From CBDBZL01 sp965213545 (lineage in GTDB: Bacteria; Pseudomonadota; Alphaproteobacteria; Sphingomonadales; Sphingomonadaceae), in contig CBDBZL010000001.1 of assembly GCA_965213545.1 (NCBI GenBank), forward strand, positions 1 to 64,000: a DNA stretch of 64,000 nucleotides, written 5' to 3'. The position numbers and the translations under genes are program-made. Below are positions 8,023-17,327 of the stretch, piece by piece. Within the stretch, counting starts at the first letter, position 1. Every line of letters begins with the position of its first letter. The notes beneath the pieces are model-generated. The model saw only the letters and a list, made by a program, of their open reading frames with translations, was not told the DNA's origin and did no database searches.

Positions 8023-8571
8023 GTGAGCATGGCGGACGCCGACGCGCCCGAGGTAATCCGCTGGCAGGGCCGGTTCATCACCGCCAAGCAGCGGGGCCGT
8101 TGGGAATATGTCGCCCGGGCACGGGGGATCAAGGCGGCGGTGATCCTGGCGCTGGATGGGCCGGCGGACCGACGCGAGATCGTGCTGGCCGAGCAATATC
8201 GTGTTCCGCTTGGCCGCCGCGCCCTGGAACTGCCCGCGGGACTGATCGGCGACGGCGCGGGTGAGGTGAACGAGGATGCGCTCGCCTCGGCACAGCGCGA
8301 GTTGGAGGAGGAGACGGGCTATCGCGCGCGCGAATGGACCGATCTTGGCGAGTTCTTCTCCTCGCCGGGGATGGTCAGCGAGGGGTTCACCCTGCTGCGC
8401 GCCGATGGTCTGGAGAAGGTCGGTCCGGGTGGCGGAGACGCAAGCGAGGACATCACCGTCCACAAGGTGGCGCTGGACGATATCACAGGGTTCGTGGACC
8501 AGGCGCGCGAACGCGGTCTGGCGATCGACGTCCGGCTGCTCGTGGTGCTGGGCGCCGGGATGCTGGCCTAA
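8023..8571 (+). CDS. Nudix hydrolase, ADP-ribose pyrophosphatase-like
   Basis: A complete Nudix box is visible around residues 78-100: Gly, five residues, Glu, then RELEEETGY, matching G-x5-E-x7-REUxEExGU. The Glu residues coordinate the Mg2+ used to cleave a diphosphate bond. Upstream features include QYRVPLGRRALELPAG, which is typical of ADP-ribose and GDP-sugar pyrophosphatases of this branch. The exact substrate cannot be read from the sequence. The 182-residue length is normal. The GTG at 8023 starts 7 bases after the second TPM gene, so it may share the lemA transcript. It converges on the minus-strand aspartic protease gene. Confidence 0.88.
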   Translation: MSMADADAPEVIRWQGRFITAKQRGRWEYVARARGIKAAVILALDGPADRREIVLAEQYRVPLGRRALELPAGLIGDGAGEVNEDALASAQRELEEETGYRAREWTDLGEFFSSPGMVSEGFTLLRADGLEKVGPGGGDASEDITVHKVALDDITGFVDQARERGLAIDVRLLVVLGAGMLA

Positions 8572-8599
8572 GCGAGCTGTCACGGCAGACGACCCGATG

Positions 8600-9313
8600 T
8601 CAGGCGTCGCGGTCGAACGCCTCCACCACGGGCTGCGGGTGATTGGGGACTAGGATCATCGTATTGCCCTCGACCCGCCAGGATGCGAGGCGCGACAACA
8701 GGTTCATCCCCATCACATTGGTCCGGCCGAGCCCCGGGGCAATGATCGCATCCAGACCGCGCGCGGCCACATTGCCGAAGCGCAGTTCGTCGATGGTGGT
8801 AAGTTCGGCGGCGATGGGGCCGTTGGCGGTCTGCATCATGATCGGCAGCCCGCCGGCGCGGGGGACCAGGCCGGCAATGGCGGCGGTCTCGTCGGAGACG
8901 GCGGTAAGCGTGGCACCGGTATCGACCAGGAAGCGGGCAGGAAAGCCATTGACCGTGGCCGTCAGCCAGAAATGCCCGTCGCGTTCCAGCTGAACCCGCG
9001 TCTCGCCGCCCTCGACGACCTGTTCGGGCAGCCCGATCTGCGGCACCGCCATCTCGAAGCGCAGGTCCATTCGGCTGACCTGGACCACGACCAGCAGCAG
9101 GATGCCCATCAGGCTGAGCGTGCTGGTGACCCGAAGGAGCCGGCCCAGCATCGGCAGGCTGCGGATCAGCAGGGTGCCCATCAAACCCACGAGCATGGCG
9201 GCCACCGCCGCCAGCAGCAATCCCGATTGCGGAACTTCGCCAAAGGAATGAAGCAGATGATCCCAGGCGGTGGGCGGTCGCATATCGCTCATATAGGGAG
9301 CGGCCGAACTCAT
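8600..9313 (-). CDS. Membrane-anchored retropepsin-like aspartic protease
   Basis: A 237-residue protein with two or three N-terminal hydrophobic helices (LLLAAVAAMLVGLMGTLLI and TLSLMGILLLVVVQVS) and a C-terminal retropepsin-like domain. The catalytic motif is FLVDTGATLTAVS, with the flap-side strands and a GMNLLSRLASWRVEGNTMIL ending typical of the bacterial clan AA family with one Asp per subunit. The active enzyme should therefore be a dimer. Bacterial members are mostly uncharacterised. The ATG at 9313 overlaps the TGA of DUF5996 (ATGA), which fixes the start and makes this the last gene of the egtB-egtD-DUF5996 run. The catalytic domain is probably periplasmic, by inference from the helix layout. 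Confidence 0.85.
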   Translation of the reverse strand: MSSAAPYMSDMRPPTAWDHLLHSFGEVPQSGLLLAAVAAMLVGLMGTLLIRSLPMLGRLLRVTSTLSLMGILLLVVVQVSRMDLRFEMAVPQIGLPEQVVEGGETRVQLERDGHFWLTATVNGFPARFLVDTGATLTAVSDETAAIAGLVPRAGGLPIMMQTANGPIAAELTTIDELRFGNVAARGLDAIIAPGLGRTNVMGMNLLSRLASWRVEGNTMILVPNHPQPVVEAFDRDA

Positions 9314-10299
9314 TGCGATGAAGGCGACTGCGACGACGACTGCGGCTGCGGCGGTGGTGCGCCCATAGCAGGCGTGACGGTCAGGCCGCTTGGCCAGTCG
9401 AGCAGGCGGGCGGCGGCATGGTAGCTGGATTGCAGGAAATCCATCAGCATGGACGCGGGATCGGACGCCCGGGCGACCAGCGCATAGGGAAGAACGAACT
9501 CGCCGAGCTTCTCGTGCCAAACCGCGCCCGTCGGCTCGACCGCCGCTTGCGCAAGCGCGTCCGGCATAGGGTAGGCATAGGAATAGAACGCGGCTTCCTG
9601 GAGCGAGCCAGGGCCGCCGAGCCAGAAGCCAGCGCTGATAGCCTCTTGGCTGTAGGCCTCGCGCGTGACGGCATCGGGCAGGTTGGGCACTCCGCCCGGA
9701 TGCTTGGGCGCCTCACGGCCGGAAAAGCAGGTCACGGCCAGATCGAAGCTGCCCCAGAACAGGTGACTGGGCGAGGACTTTCCCAGATATTGCGCCCGGA
9801 AACGGTTGAACACCTCGTCGGCGCGAAGAAAGGCGGCATGGTGATCGCGGGCGGCGTCCGGGTCCCAGTGACGTGGCCTGTGATCCTGATCGAACGCGAT
9901 CGCTTCTGCCATCTCGTTGGGCGCGCCATGCAGCGGGGCCGGCAGCCCGGCGCGATGCAGCAGCTCGGTAAGATCGCCATGCAGTTGGGCGATGGTCCGG
10001 CCTGCGATGGGCCTGGCCCAACGCGCGCCATTGTCGCAGGCGAGAACGATGTTCCCGTCATGCACGTCGAGCTCGGCGGTGAAGTGGCGCGCACCGCCCC
10101 CCTTGTCCCCGCCCGGCATCACTTGCGTGGCGTAACCGCGCGGAGTGATCCGCAAGGCCACGTGCCAGCCGTGATTGACCCAGGGCAGTAGGCGCAGGGG
10201 TAGCTTGCCGATGAGTTGCAGGACCAGATGGCAGGTTTCGATGGGCGGCTGCTGGGTGGCGTAGTCGAGCCGTGGCCAGGTCTGCTGCGCGCCGGTCAA
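9310..10299 (-). CDS. DUF5996 family protein
   Basis: A 329-residue cytoplasmic protein recognisable as DUF5996 from blocks such as WHVALRITPRGYAT, SHLFWGSFDLAVTCFSGREAP and REAYSQEAISAGFWLGG. It has no signal peptide and no obvious cofactor motif; the function is unknown. It starts at a TTG overlapping the egtD stop (TTGA) and its own stop overlaps the protease start, so it is translationally tied to the ergothioneine genes. The last 20 residues are rich in Gln and Ser (PPPQPQSSSQSPSSQ) and look disordered. The operon position is the only hint of a role linked to ergothioneine or thiol stress. Confidence 0.85.
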   Translation of the reverse strand: MTGAQQTWPRLDYATQQPPIETCHLVLQLIGKLPLRLLPWVNHGWHVALRITPRGYATQVMPGGDKGGGARHFTAELDVHDGNIVLACDNGARWARPIAGRTIAQLHGDLTELLHRAGLPAPLHGAPNEMAEAIAFDQDHRPRHWDPDAARDHHAAFLRADEVFNRFRAQYLGKSSPSHLFWGSFDLAVTCFSGREAPKHPGGVPNLPDAVTREAYSQEAISAGFWLGGPGSLQEAAFYSYAYPMPDALAQAAVEPTGAVWHEKLGEFVLPYALVARASDPASMLMDFLQSSYHAAARLLDWPSGLTVTPAMGAPPPQPQSSSQSPSSQ

Positions 10300-11279
10300 G
10301 GGGCTTCCCTGGGCGCTGTGGCTTCGACCAGGATCAGCGAGAAACGCTCATCGCTATCGAGCCAGCGTTGGCGCGGTGTCCACCCGCCCGCGAGCAGCAG
10401 CATGTTCTGACTGCGGCGGGTAAACTTATGGCTGTTCTCGGTATGAATGGTCTCGCCCGGCGCCATGGCGAAGCTCTGCCCCGACACCTCGAACGCGATC
10501 GCCTGCCGGGCAACGATATGCATCTCGATCCGAGCAAAGGTGTCGTCCCAGCGCGCCGCGTGCGTCAGATGCTCGATTGGAATAGTGCCAGAAAGCTCGC
10601 GGTTGATCCGGCGAACAAGGTTCAGGTTGAACGCCGCGGTCGTTCCTGCCGCATCATCATAAGCAGCCATCAGCACGGTCTTGTCCTTGACCAGATCCAT
10701 CCCGATCAGCAGCAGCGATCCCTCGCCCAGCGTCTGTTTCATCGAGCGCAGCAGATCCACCGCACTATCCGGCACCAGATTGCCGATGGTGGAGCCGGGA
10801 AAGAAACCCAGCTTGGGAAACCGTGCGACCTGGTCGGGAAGATGGACCCGCCGGGTAAAATCGGCCTCCACCGGATGCACAGGAAGGCCTGGAAACTTCG
10901 CCGCCAGATCGGCGGCCGCAGCGCGCAGGAAATCGCCCGCTATGTCCAGTGGGACATAGGCGGCAGGGTCGATCGCGCGCAGAAGCAGCGGGGTCTTGGT
11001 CGAAGAACCCGAGCCGAACTCCACCACCGCCTGACCGGGGCCGATCAGCCGCGAAAAATCAGTCGCGCGGGTTTTAAGGATCTGGGTTTCGGCACGCGTG
11101 GGATAATATTCGGGTAACTGCGTGATCTGCTCGAACAGCACCGAGCCGGCATCATCGTAGAGCCATCTCGCGGGAACCGCCTTTTGGGCTTGCGACAGGC
11201 CGGTGAGCACTTGGCTTCTGAAGTTGCGGTCGACACCCTGGGCGTCGAGATCGACGAGCGCGATTCCCGGATCAGCCAT
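10296..11279 (-). CDS. egtD: L-histidine N-alpha-methyltransferase EgtD
   Basis: EgtD trimethylates histidine with three S-adenosylmethionine molecules to make hercynine, the precursor of ergothioneine. The 327-residue protein shows the SAM motif VVEFGSGSSTKTPLLL near residue 80, LPEYYPTRAE before it, FFPGSTIGNL with the acidic neighbourhood of the active site, and the C-terminal FEVSGQSFAMAPGETIHTENSHKF block that helps bind histidine. ATG 11279 is used because the real N-terminus (MADPGIALVDLD) begins there. Only 4 bases separate it from the egtB stop, and its TGA overlaps the next gene. Together with egtB this gives the core of the pathway. Confidence 0.95.
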   Translation of the reverse strand: MADPGIALVDLDAQGVDRNFRSQVLTGLSQAQKAVPARWLYDDAGSVLFEQITQLPEYYPTRAETQILKTRATDFSRLIGPGQAVVEFGSGSSTKTPLLLRAIDPAAYVPLDIAGDFLRAAAADLAAKFPGLPVHPVEADFTRRVHLPDQVARFPKLGFFPGSTIGNLVPDSAVDLLRSMKQTLGEGSLLLIGMDLVKDKTVLMAAYDDAAGTTAAFNLNLVRRINRELSGTIPIEHLTHAARWDDTFARIEMHIVARQAIAFEVSGQSFAMAPGETIHTENSHKFTRRSQNMLLLAGGWTPRQRWLDSDERFSLILVEATAPREAP

Positions 11280-11283
11280 GCGC

Positions 11284-12543
11284 TCAGATGTCCCGGGCAA
11301 GGCGCAGTCCAGTGAACTGCCAGCGCTGGTGCGGATAGAAGAAGTTGCGGTAACTGGGACGCGAATGGCCGCGCATGGTGGCACATGACGATCCCTTCAG
11401 CACGAACTGGCCGGACATGAACTTGCCGTTATATTCGCCTACCGCTCCTTCGGCCGGCTTGAAGCGAGGGTAAGGCAGGTAGGCCGAGCGCGTGAATTGC
11501 CAGCAGTCGCCGAACAACTGCGCGGTGCCGATGGGCAGCGGCGGGGCGGCCTCGTCGAGCTGGTTGCCGGCCGCAGCGTCGAACCCGGCGGCCTCCTGCC
11601 CGCGCGCGATGGCCTCCCACTCGAACTCGGTCGGCAGGCGCAGACCCGCCCAGGTGGCAAAAGCATCAGCCTCGAAATAAGAGATATGCGTCACAGGCCG
11701 GTCGGGATCGCACGCCTGCCAGCCCTGGTGCGTGAACTGTTCAGGCCCTCCTGCGCCCTGGCGCCAATAGAGCGGTGCGTCGATCCGGTTCTCGTTGATC
11801 CAGCTCCAGCCATCCGCCAGCCACAAGGCGCTGTCGCGATAGCCGCCATCCTCGATGAAGGTCTGCCATTCGCCATTGGTGACCAGGCGGGCGGACAGCG
11901 CGAACGGCTCGAGCAGCACGCGGTGGCACGGGCCCTCATTGTCGAACGCAAAGCTTTGGGCCTGATGACCTACGCGGGCAATGCCGCCGGGATGCTCCAG
12001 CCAGCGCTCGGGCTGCTTGACTGCGCGGGCCGCATCGCCGGGCCACATCGCCGGGCCAAGCGGGTTGTGGAACAGCGCATGCTTGATATCGGTGAGCAGC
12101 AATTCGCCATGCTGCTGCTCATGCGCCAGGCCAAGCGCGATGAGCCCGGAATGCGTGGGATCTTCGAGCAGCGGCGCCATCGCCGCATCGACGTGGGCGC
12201 GCCAGTCGAGGATTTCGGCGAGGGTAGGCCGCGAGAGCATCCCCCGCCGGTCCCGGGCAATGCGCGCGCCCTCCGCCTCGTAGTAGGAATTGAACAGGAA
12301 CGGCCAGTCCTCGCGGTACAGCTGGTAACCCGGCACGTTGTCACGCAGCAGGAACGTCTCAAAAAACCAGCAGGTATGCGCAAGATGCCATTTCGCGGGC
12401 GAGGCATCGTCCATGGACTGAAGCGTGGCGTCGGCCTCGTTCAGCGACTGCGCCAGCGCTATGCTGAGCGCCCGGGTCTCGGCATAGTGCTCCGCCATGC
12501 CGCGGCCCGGGGCCGGCACTGGGCGGATGCGGGGCTGGGACAA
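11284..12543 (-). CDS. egtB: Ergothioneine biosynthesis sulfoxide synthase EgtB
   Basis: EgtB is a non-haem iron enzyme that joins a thiol donor to hercynine with O2. The N-terminal DinB-type four-helix domain has the iron ligands: His56 in WHLAHT, and His141 and His145 in HEQQHGEL. The C-terminal FGE-sulfatase-like domain has GGYRDSALWLADGWSWI, PVTHISYFEADAFATWAGLRLPTEFEWE and a final SCATMRGHSRPSYRNFFYPHQRWQFTGLRLARD block (described, not quoted in full). The TTG at 12543 has AGGAG six bases upstream and gives 419 residues, the usual length; no ATG fits as well. No egtA, egtC or egtE lies nearby, so the thiol donor may be free cysteine rather than gamma-glutamylcysteine. That is inference. 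Confidence 0.95.
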   Translation of the reverse strand: MSQPRIRPVPAPGRGMAEHYAETRALSIALAQSLNEADATLQSMDDASPAKWHLAHTCWFFETFLLRDNVPGYQLYREDWPFLFNSYYEAEGARIARDRRGMLSRPTLAEILDWRAHVDAAMAPLLEDPTHSGLIALGLAHEQQHGELLLTDIKHALFHNPLGPAMWPGDAARAVKQPERWLEHPGGIARVGHQAQSFAFDNEGPCHRVLLEPFALSARLVTNGEWQTFIEDGGYRDSALWLADGWSWINENRIDAPLYWRQGAGGPEQFTHQGWQACDPDRPVTHISYFEADAFATWAGLRLPTEFEWEAIARGQEAAGFDAAAGNQLDEAAPPLPIGTAQLFGDCWQFTRSAYLPYPRFKPAEGAVGEYNGKFMSGQFVLKGSSCATMRGHSRPSYRNFFYPHQRWQFTGLRLARDI

Positions 12544-12665
12544 GCTGATCTCCTGGGTTCGCGCTGGCAGGCGGAACCAGTTTGAAGGATCGGTCCCGCA
12601 AAGCAAAGCCCCGACTTGGCCGATGTTCCGCTTTCTTTCCGCCGGACTTGGGGCAGGATGGCGCC

Positions 12666-14078
12666 TCAGGCGGCGACGCGCTGGCGTTCGGTCATCTCCA
12701 GATTGAGCATTTCGGCGATCAGAAACGCCAGTTCCAACGCCTGGGCTGCATTGAGCCGCGGGTCGCAATGCGTGTGATAGCGATGGGCAAGACCCGCATC
12801 GGTGATAGCCACCGCGCCGCCGGTGCATTCGGTCACGTCCTGCCCGGTCATCTCAACATGCACGCCGCCGGCATGGGTGCCCTCTCCGCGATGAACCGCG
12901 AAGAAGCTGCGCACTTCGGCCAGGATGCGATCGAATGGCCGCGTCTTGTAGCCGCTGTCGGACTTGACGACATTGCCGTGCATGGGATCGCACGACCAGA
13001 CCACCGGATGGCCCTCGCGCGCTACCCTGCTCACCAGTCGCGGCAACCCGGCTTCCACCCTCTCGTGACCGAACCGGGCGATGAGCGTGATCCGCCCGGG
13101 CTCGCGCGCGGGATTGAGCTTGTCGAGCAAACCGAGCAGCGCGTCGGGCTCGAGGCTGGGGCCGCATTTCATGCCGATCGGATTGCCGATCCCGCGCAGG
13201 AACTCGACATGCGCGCTATCGGCAAACCGCGTGCGGTCGCCCACCCACAGAAAATGCGCCGAGGTGTCGAACCATTCGCCGCTGAGCGAATCCTGCCGCG
13301 TCATCGCCTGTTCGTAGGGCAGCAGCAGCGCTTCGTGAGAGGTATAGAAGCTGGCGGTCTTGAGCTGCGGTGTCGAGCCCGGATCGATGCCGCAGGCCTC
13401 CATAAAGTCGAGCGCCTCGCCGATCCGGTCGGCGACATCGCGGAACCGGTCGGCCCAAGGCGATCGGCCCATGAAGTCGAGCGTCCACTGGTGCACCTGG
13501 CGCAGGTTCGCATAGCCGCCGCCGGCAAAGGCGCGCAGCAGGTTCAGCGTGGCGGCGGCCTGGCTATAGGCGCGCACCATGCGATCGGGATCGTTGCGCC
13601 GGGAAGCCGCGTCGAACTCGATCGCGTTGACGTTGTCGCCCAGATAGCTGGGCAGCGTGACGTCGCCTTTCGTCTCGGTCGCCGAGCTTCGTGGCTTGGC
13701 GAACTGGCCCGCCATCCGCCCCACCTTCACCACCGGCATCTTCCCGGCAAAGGTCATCACCGCGGCCATCTGCAGGATGACACGGAAGGTATCGCGGATA
13801 TTGTTGGGGCCGAACTCGGCGAAGCTCTCGGCACAGTCGCCACCCTGGAGGAGAAAGGCCTTGCCCTGCGAGACATCGGCAAGCCGCTGCTTCAGCTGAC
13901 GTGCCTCGCCGGCGAACACCAGCGGCGGATAGCCGGCGAGCGTGGTCTCGGCGGCGGCCAGCGCGTCCGTATCCTCGTAAACCGGCAGATGCCGCGCCTC
14001 GAAGCGCGGATTTCGCCAGCTATCGGGTTGCCAATCCTGAGCCACGTTCAGTTCGTCCCGCCTCTCGACCTTTGTCAT
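12666..14078 (-). CDS. aroG: Class II 3-deoxy-7-phosphoheptulonate (DAHP) synthase
   Basis: This enzyme condenses phosphoenolpyruvate and erythrose 4-phosphate, the first step of the shikimate pathway; aroA for a later step is at 35951-37288. The class II (plant/AroA-II type) signature is clear: QDWQPDSWR at the start, LLQGGDCAESFAEF, KVGRMAGQFAKPRS, HVEFLRGIGNPIGMKCGPS, and GGVHVEMTGQDVTECTGG near the end. The 470 residues are normal. ATG 14078 is chosen; a GTG 11 codons later (VAQDW...) is an alternative closer to family N-termini. The gene is alone on its strand, 122 bases from egtB and 95 bases downstream of the M16 gene. The symbol is used loosely, since class II enzymes are named variously. 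Confidence 0.95.
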   Translation of the reverse strand: MTKVERRDELNVAQDWQPDSWRNPRFEARHLPVYEDTDALAAAETTLAGYPPLVFAGEARQLKQRLADVSQGKAFLLQGGDCAESFAEFGPNNIRDTFRVILQMAAVMTFAGKMPVVKVGRMAGQFAKPRSSATETKGDVTLPSYLGDNVNAIEFDAASRRNDPDRMVRAYSQAAATLNLLRAFAGGGYANLRQVHQWTLDFMGRSPWADRFRDVADRIGEALDFMEACGIDPGSTPQLKTASFYTSHEALLLPYEQAMTRQDSLSGEWFDTSAHFLWVGDRTRFADSAHVEFLRGIGNPIGMKCGPSLEPDALLGLLDKLNPAREPGRITLIARFGHERVEAGLPRLVSRVAREGHPVVWSCDPMHGNVVKSDSGYKTRPFDRILAEVRSFFAVHRGEGTHAGGVHVEMTGQDVTECTGGAVAITDAGLAHRYHTHCDPRLNAAQALELAFLIAEMLNLEMTERQRVAA

Positions 14079-14173
14079 GTTGCGCGCTGCGCCGATACAG
14101 GCTGCCGAGGCAAGGGGCAAAGGTTACATGGGCAAGGGGGTTGCGGTTGCCTCGTGATGTGCTGGCGGAATGC

Positions 14174-17146
14174 CTATCGCCGGCCCAGCGCGGTGCCGGT
14201 GGCGAACAGCTCGTCCGCCTGCCCCGCTAGCGACGCCGGCAGCACCGCCACCTTGAAGCCGCCGCGACCCGTCAGATAGGTCTGGGCCAAAACCTGCAGT
14301 TCGGCGGCGGTGGTTTCGACATAGTCGCGCCACAAGGTGCCAGGTTGAGCTGCCGCGACAATCGCCGGATCGAACGCCCCACCATCGAGCTGGTTGAGCC
14401 AGAAGGTGTGACCCGTCTGCGCGCGTGCGAGCATTTGGCGGACCGGCTCGATCACCCTGGCAAGCTCATCGGCGGTCGGACCGGTGGCAGCAAGATCGGC
14501 GGCGATCTGTTCGGCCTCGATGAAGAACCCCGGAATATGGACCGGCTGCACCTGTGCGAGAGCCAGGATGGCACCGCCCTTGTCGATATCCTGCGGCCAG
14601 TTCGACGCAACGAACGGCGAATAGGCAGCGCCCGCCCGCTCGCGCAAGGCATCGAGCAGCCTGTTGCCGAACACTTGAGCCAGAAGCTCGAGCTTGCGCG
14701 CGCGGGCGATATCCTGCGTGCCCCCGCCCGTGGGCCAGGCAATGACCGCGGCGGCCTGATCCTTATCGCCCGAGTGCACGAGCACCTGCGGCGTTTCGCT
14801 CGGCGGCGGGAAGGAGATGCGCGGCGCCTCTCCCGCCGCTGCCTGGGCCAAGTCCGGCCGAGGTGGCAGCGCTCCGAAAGTCCGGTCGAGCGCAGAGATC
14901 GTGGCGGCAGGATTGATGTCGCCGAACACCGCCACTTCCACCGGCCCCTCGGCCAACACGCGGCTCCACACGTCGCGGAATTGGTCGGGCGATGCGGCTT
15001 GCAGCGCTTCAGGTGCAGGCGTGGCGAAGCGCGGGTCCTGGTCGCGCAGCAGCCAGTCCAGATCCCGGTTGACCACGCCGATGGGATTGCTCGCATAGCT
15101 CTCGTAGGCCAGCATACCGCTTGCCTTGGCGCGTTCGACAGGTGCCGCATCCCAGCGCGGTTGGGCGAGCTTGGCGGCGAACAGATAGAGCTGATCGGCG
15201 ACATCCTCTGCCCGGGTCAGCCCCTCGAAGCGGAAACTGCCGTCCTCGACGGCGAAGTCGAAGGACAGCTTGCGGCCCGACGCCAGGCGATCGAGATCGT
15301 CCTGATCGAGCGATCCCAGACCCGAATTGATCAGCGCCATCTGGCCAAGCCAGGCATAAGTGCCCTCATCGGGCGCGAACGCCTGCCGGCCGTCGCCGAA
15401 CCGCACACGCACCGTCACCCGGCCCGGCTCGTTATCGGTTCGCCAGACGAGCGCCCGCACGCCGTTGGCATAGGTCAGCTTGTCGACATCGCGAAAACCC
15501 AGCCGTTCGCGCATGATGGCAGGAGCGGGCGTGCCGATCGGCGGCAGGTCGGCAAAGTCGAGCTTGGCCGTCTCCTCGCGCGCTTCGCGAGCTCCGGTTA
15601 CCGGGGCCAGCAATGCCTGGCGCAACGCCGCGGGATCGGCCTCGCTGAGCTCGGGAACCAGCAGGATCGCGCGGATAACATCGCCATCGAACAGCGCCTT
15701 TGTATGCTCCAGGATGGCCTCGGGGGTGAAGCGTGAACGCATCTCGCGGAACACCGAGAGGAAGGTTTCGGGCGCGGCCACCGCCTCACGGATATCAACC
15801 GCATTCACCAGATCATCAGCGAGCGAGGAACCGGCCTGGATCTCCGCTTGTCCCACCATGTCGACAAAGGCAATGTCGATCTGCGCGATGGCCTGCGCGA
15901 TCTCTGCCTCGGAAGGCGGCGTGGCGAGCGCATCGGCGATGGTCGCGCGCACATCGCTCAGCGCGCTTTGCCAGTCCTGGGTAAGCGGAGCGAAGGTAAT
16001 ATAGGTGCCATCGGACGAGCGACTGGGCCTCTCGCGGTTCACACCCGCATAGAGATAATTTCCACCGGCCCGTGCACGGCTCTCCAGCCGTCGATTGATG
16101 ATCGACAGCGCCACGGTATTGATAAGGATACCGCGGTTATATTCCAGGTTGTCGACTACCTGCTCGAACGGGCGCAGATAGGCGTAAGTGAGCGCACGCG
16201 GTTGACCGGGCTCGACGATGACGCGGGTCTCTCCCACCGGCCGGTCCGCAGGCGCGTCGACAGGCGCTACCGGAGCACCGAAATCGGGCTCGGGCGTAGG
16301 CTCGCCAGCGACAGTCCAGTCACCGAAATAGCGCTCGACCAGCGTCGCGAGCATCTTGGCGTCGGCGTCCCCCACCAGAACCACCACGGTGTTCTGGGGC
16401 CGGTACCAGCGCCTATGAAAGGCCTGGACACCCTGGGCATCGGCATTCTTAAGCGTGGCGACCGGGCCGATGGGGCTGCGTGAGGCGAGTGGCTGGCCGG
16501 AAAAGAAAACCTCGCGCGACGCATCGGCAATGCGCAGGCCAACGCCCGCCATGTCACGCCGCTCGGCCAGCACGATCGGCAGTTCGGTGGCGACGTTGTC
16601 CGCGCTGAGCGTAGGCTCCTGGATCATGCCGGCGAACAGGCGCACGCTTTCTTCGAGCCGCTGGGGCTGCGCGTTGGGCAGGTCGAGCTTGTAGACAGTC
16701 TGGGTCGGGCTGGTCGTGGCATTGGTATCGTGGCCCAGCGAGGCGCCCCAGCGCTGAAAGTGCGGGATCGCCTCGCCATCGCCGAAATAGCGTGACTGGC
16801 GGAAGATCAGGTGCTCGATGAGATGAGCGTATCCCTGCTCGTCATCACGCTCATGCAGCGAGCCCGCATCGATGGCGACGCGCATCGACACCTGTCCCGG
16901 GGGAACGCCGTTGTTGCGGACCGCATAGCGCACGCCGTTGGGAAGCTCGCCCATCATCCATTCGCGATCGATCGGAATGTCGGTATCGCGATAGATCCAC
17001 GGATCGTCCGGCTGCGCGTATTGCGGGCCGGCGACCGGCTGTGACGAAGCCGGCGGGAGCGGTGAAATATCTTGCGCGGCAACCGAACCGGCAAAAGGGG
17101 GAACCAGCAGAAGCAGGGCAGCGAGCGCGCGCGACAGGGCAGACAT
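14174..17146 (-). CDS. M16 (pitrilysin/insulinase) family zinc peptidase, secreted
   Basis: A protein of about 990 residues with a signal peptide (ALAALLLLVPPFAGSVAA, cleavage near AQD) and the inverted zinc motif HLIEHL (H-x-x-E-H) about 118 residues in, with the distant Glu of the family expected in the ESVRLFAGMIQEP region. Two M16 half-domains are present. The N-terminal one is catalytic; the C-terminal half (from about residue 530: MRERLGFRDVDKLTYANG...) lacks HxxEH, as usual for the non-catalytic half. Such proteins degrade peptides in the periplasm. ATG 17146 gives a normal signal peptide; the ATG at 17173 adds nine residues. It is divergent from nfu with about 180 bases between. Confidence 0.92.
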   Translation of the reverse strand: MSALSRALAALLLLVPPFAGSVAAQDISPLPPASSQPVAGPQYAQPDDPWIYRDTDIPIDREWMMGELPNGVRYAVRNNGVPPGQVSMRVAIDAGSLHERDDEQGYAHLIEHLIFRQSRYFGDGEAIPHFQRWGASLGHDTNATTSPTQTVYKLDLPNAQPQRLEESVRLFAGMIQEPTLSADNVATELPIVLAERRDMAGVGLRIADASREVFFSGQPLASRSPIGPVATLKNADAQGVQAFHRRWYRPQNTVVVLVGDADAKMLATLVERYFGDWTVAGEPTPEPDFGAPVAPVDAPADRPVGETRVIVEPGQPRALTYAYLRPFEQVVDNLEYNRGILINTVALSIINRRLESRARAGGNYLYAGVNRERPSRSSDGTYITFAPLTQDWQSALSDVRATIADALATPPSEAEIAQAIAQIDIAFVDMVGQAEIQAGSSLADDLVNAVDIREAVAAPETFLSVFREMRSRFTPEAILEHTKALFDGDVIRAILLVPELSEADPAALRQALLAPVTGAREAREETAKLDFADLPPIGTPAPAIMRERLGFRDVDKLTYANGVRALVWRTDNEPGRVTVRVRFGDGRQAFAPDEGTYAWLGQMALINSGLGSLDQDDLDRLASGRKLSFDFAVEDGSFRFEGLTRAEDVADQLYLFAAKLAQPRWDAAPVERAKASGMLAYESYASNPIGVVNRDLDWLLRDQDPRFATPAPEALQAASPDQFRDVWSRVLAEGPVEVAVFGDINPAATISALDRTFGALPPRPDLAQAAAGEAPRISFPPPSETPQVLVHSGDKDQAAAVIAWPTGGGTQDIARARKLELLAQVFGNRLLDALRERAGAAYSPFVASNWPQDIDKGGAILALAQVQPVHIPGFFIEAEQIAADLAATGPTADELARVIEPVRQMLARAQTGHTFWLNQLDGGAFDPAIVAAAQPGTLWRDYVETTAAELQVLAQTYLTGRGGFKVAVLPASLAGQADELFATGTALGRR

Positions 17147-17327
17147 GACAGTTGTAATAGGGTTCGATGCCATGAAGCGCCAGTGAATGCAGGCGCAATT
17201 GCGGTTGGATATTGGAGCGATCGTTCGCTAAGCAGCCCGCCGCAGCAGTGTCCGGCGACCCTCTCGACCCCCTTTCGCCGTCTTGGGGCGCTTGTCGTGC
17301 GGGCCGCTTGGCCCTACATCGCTGCCT

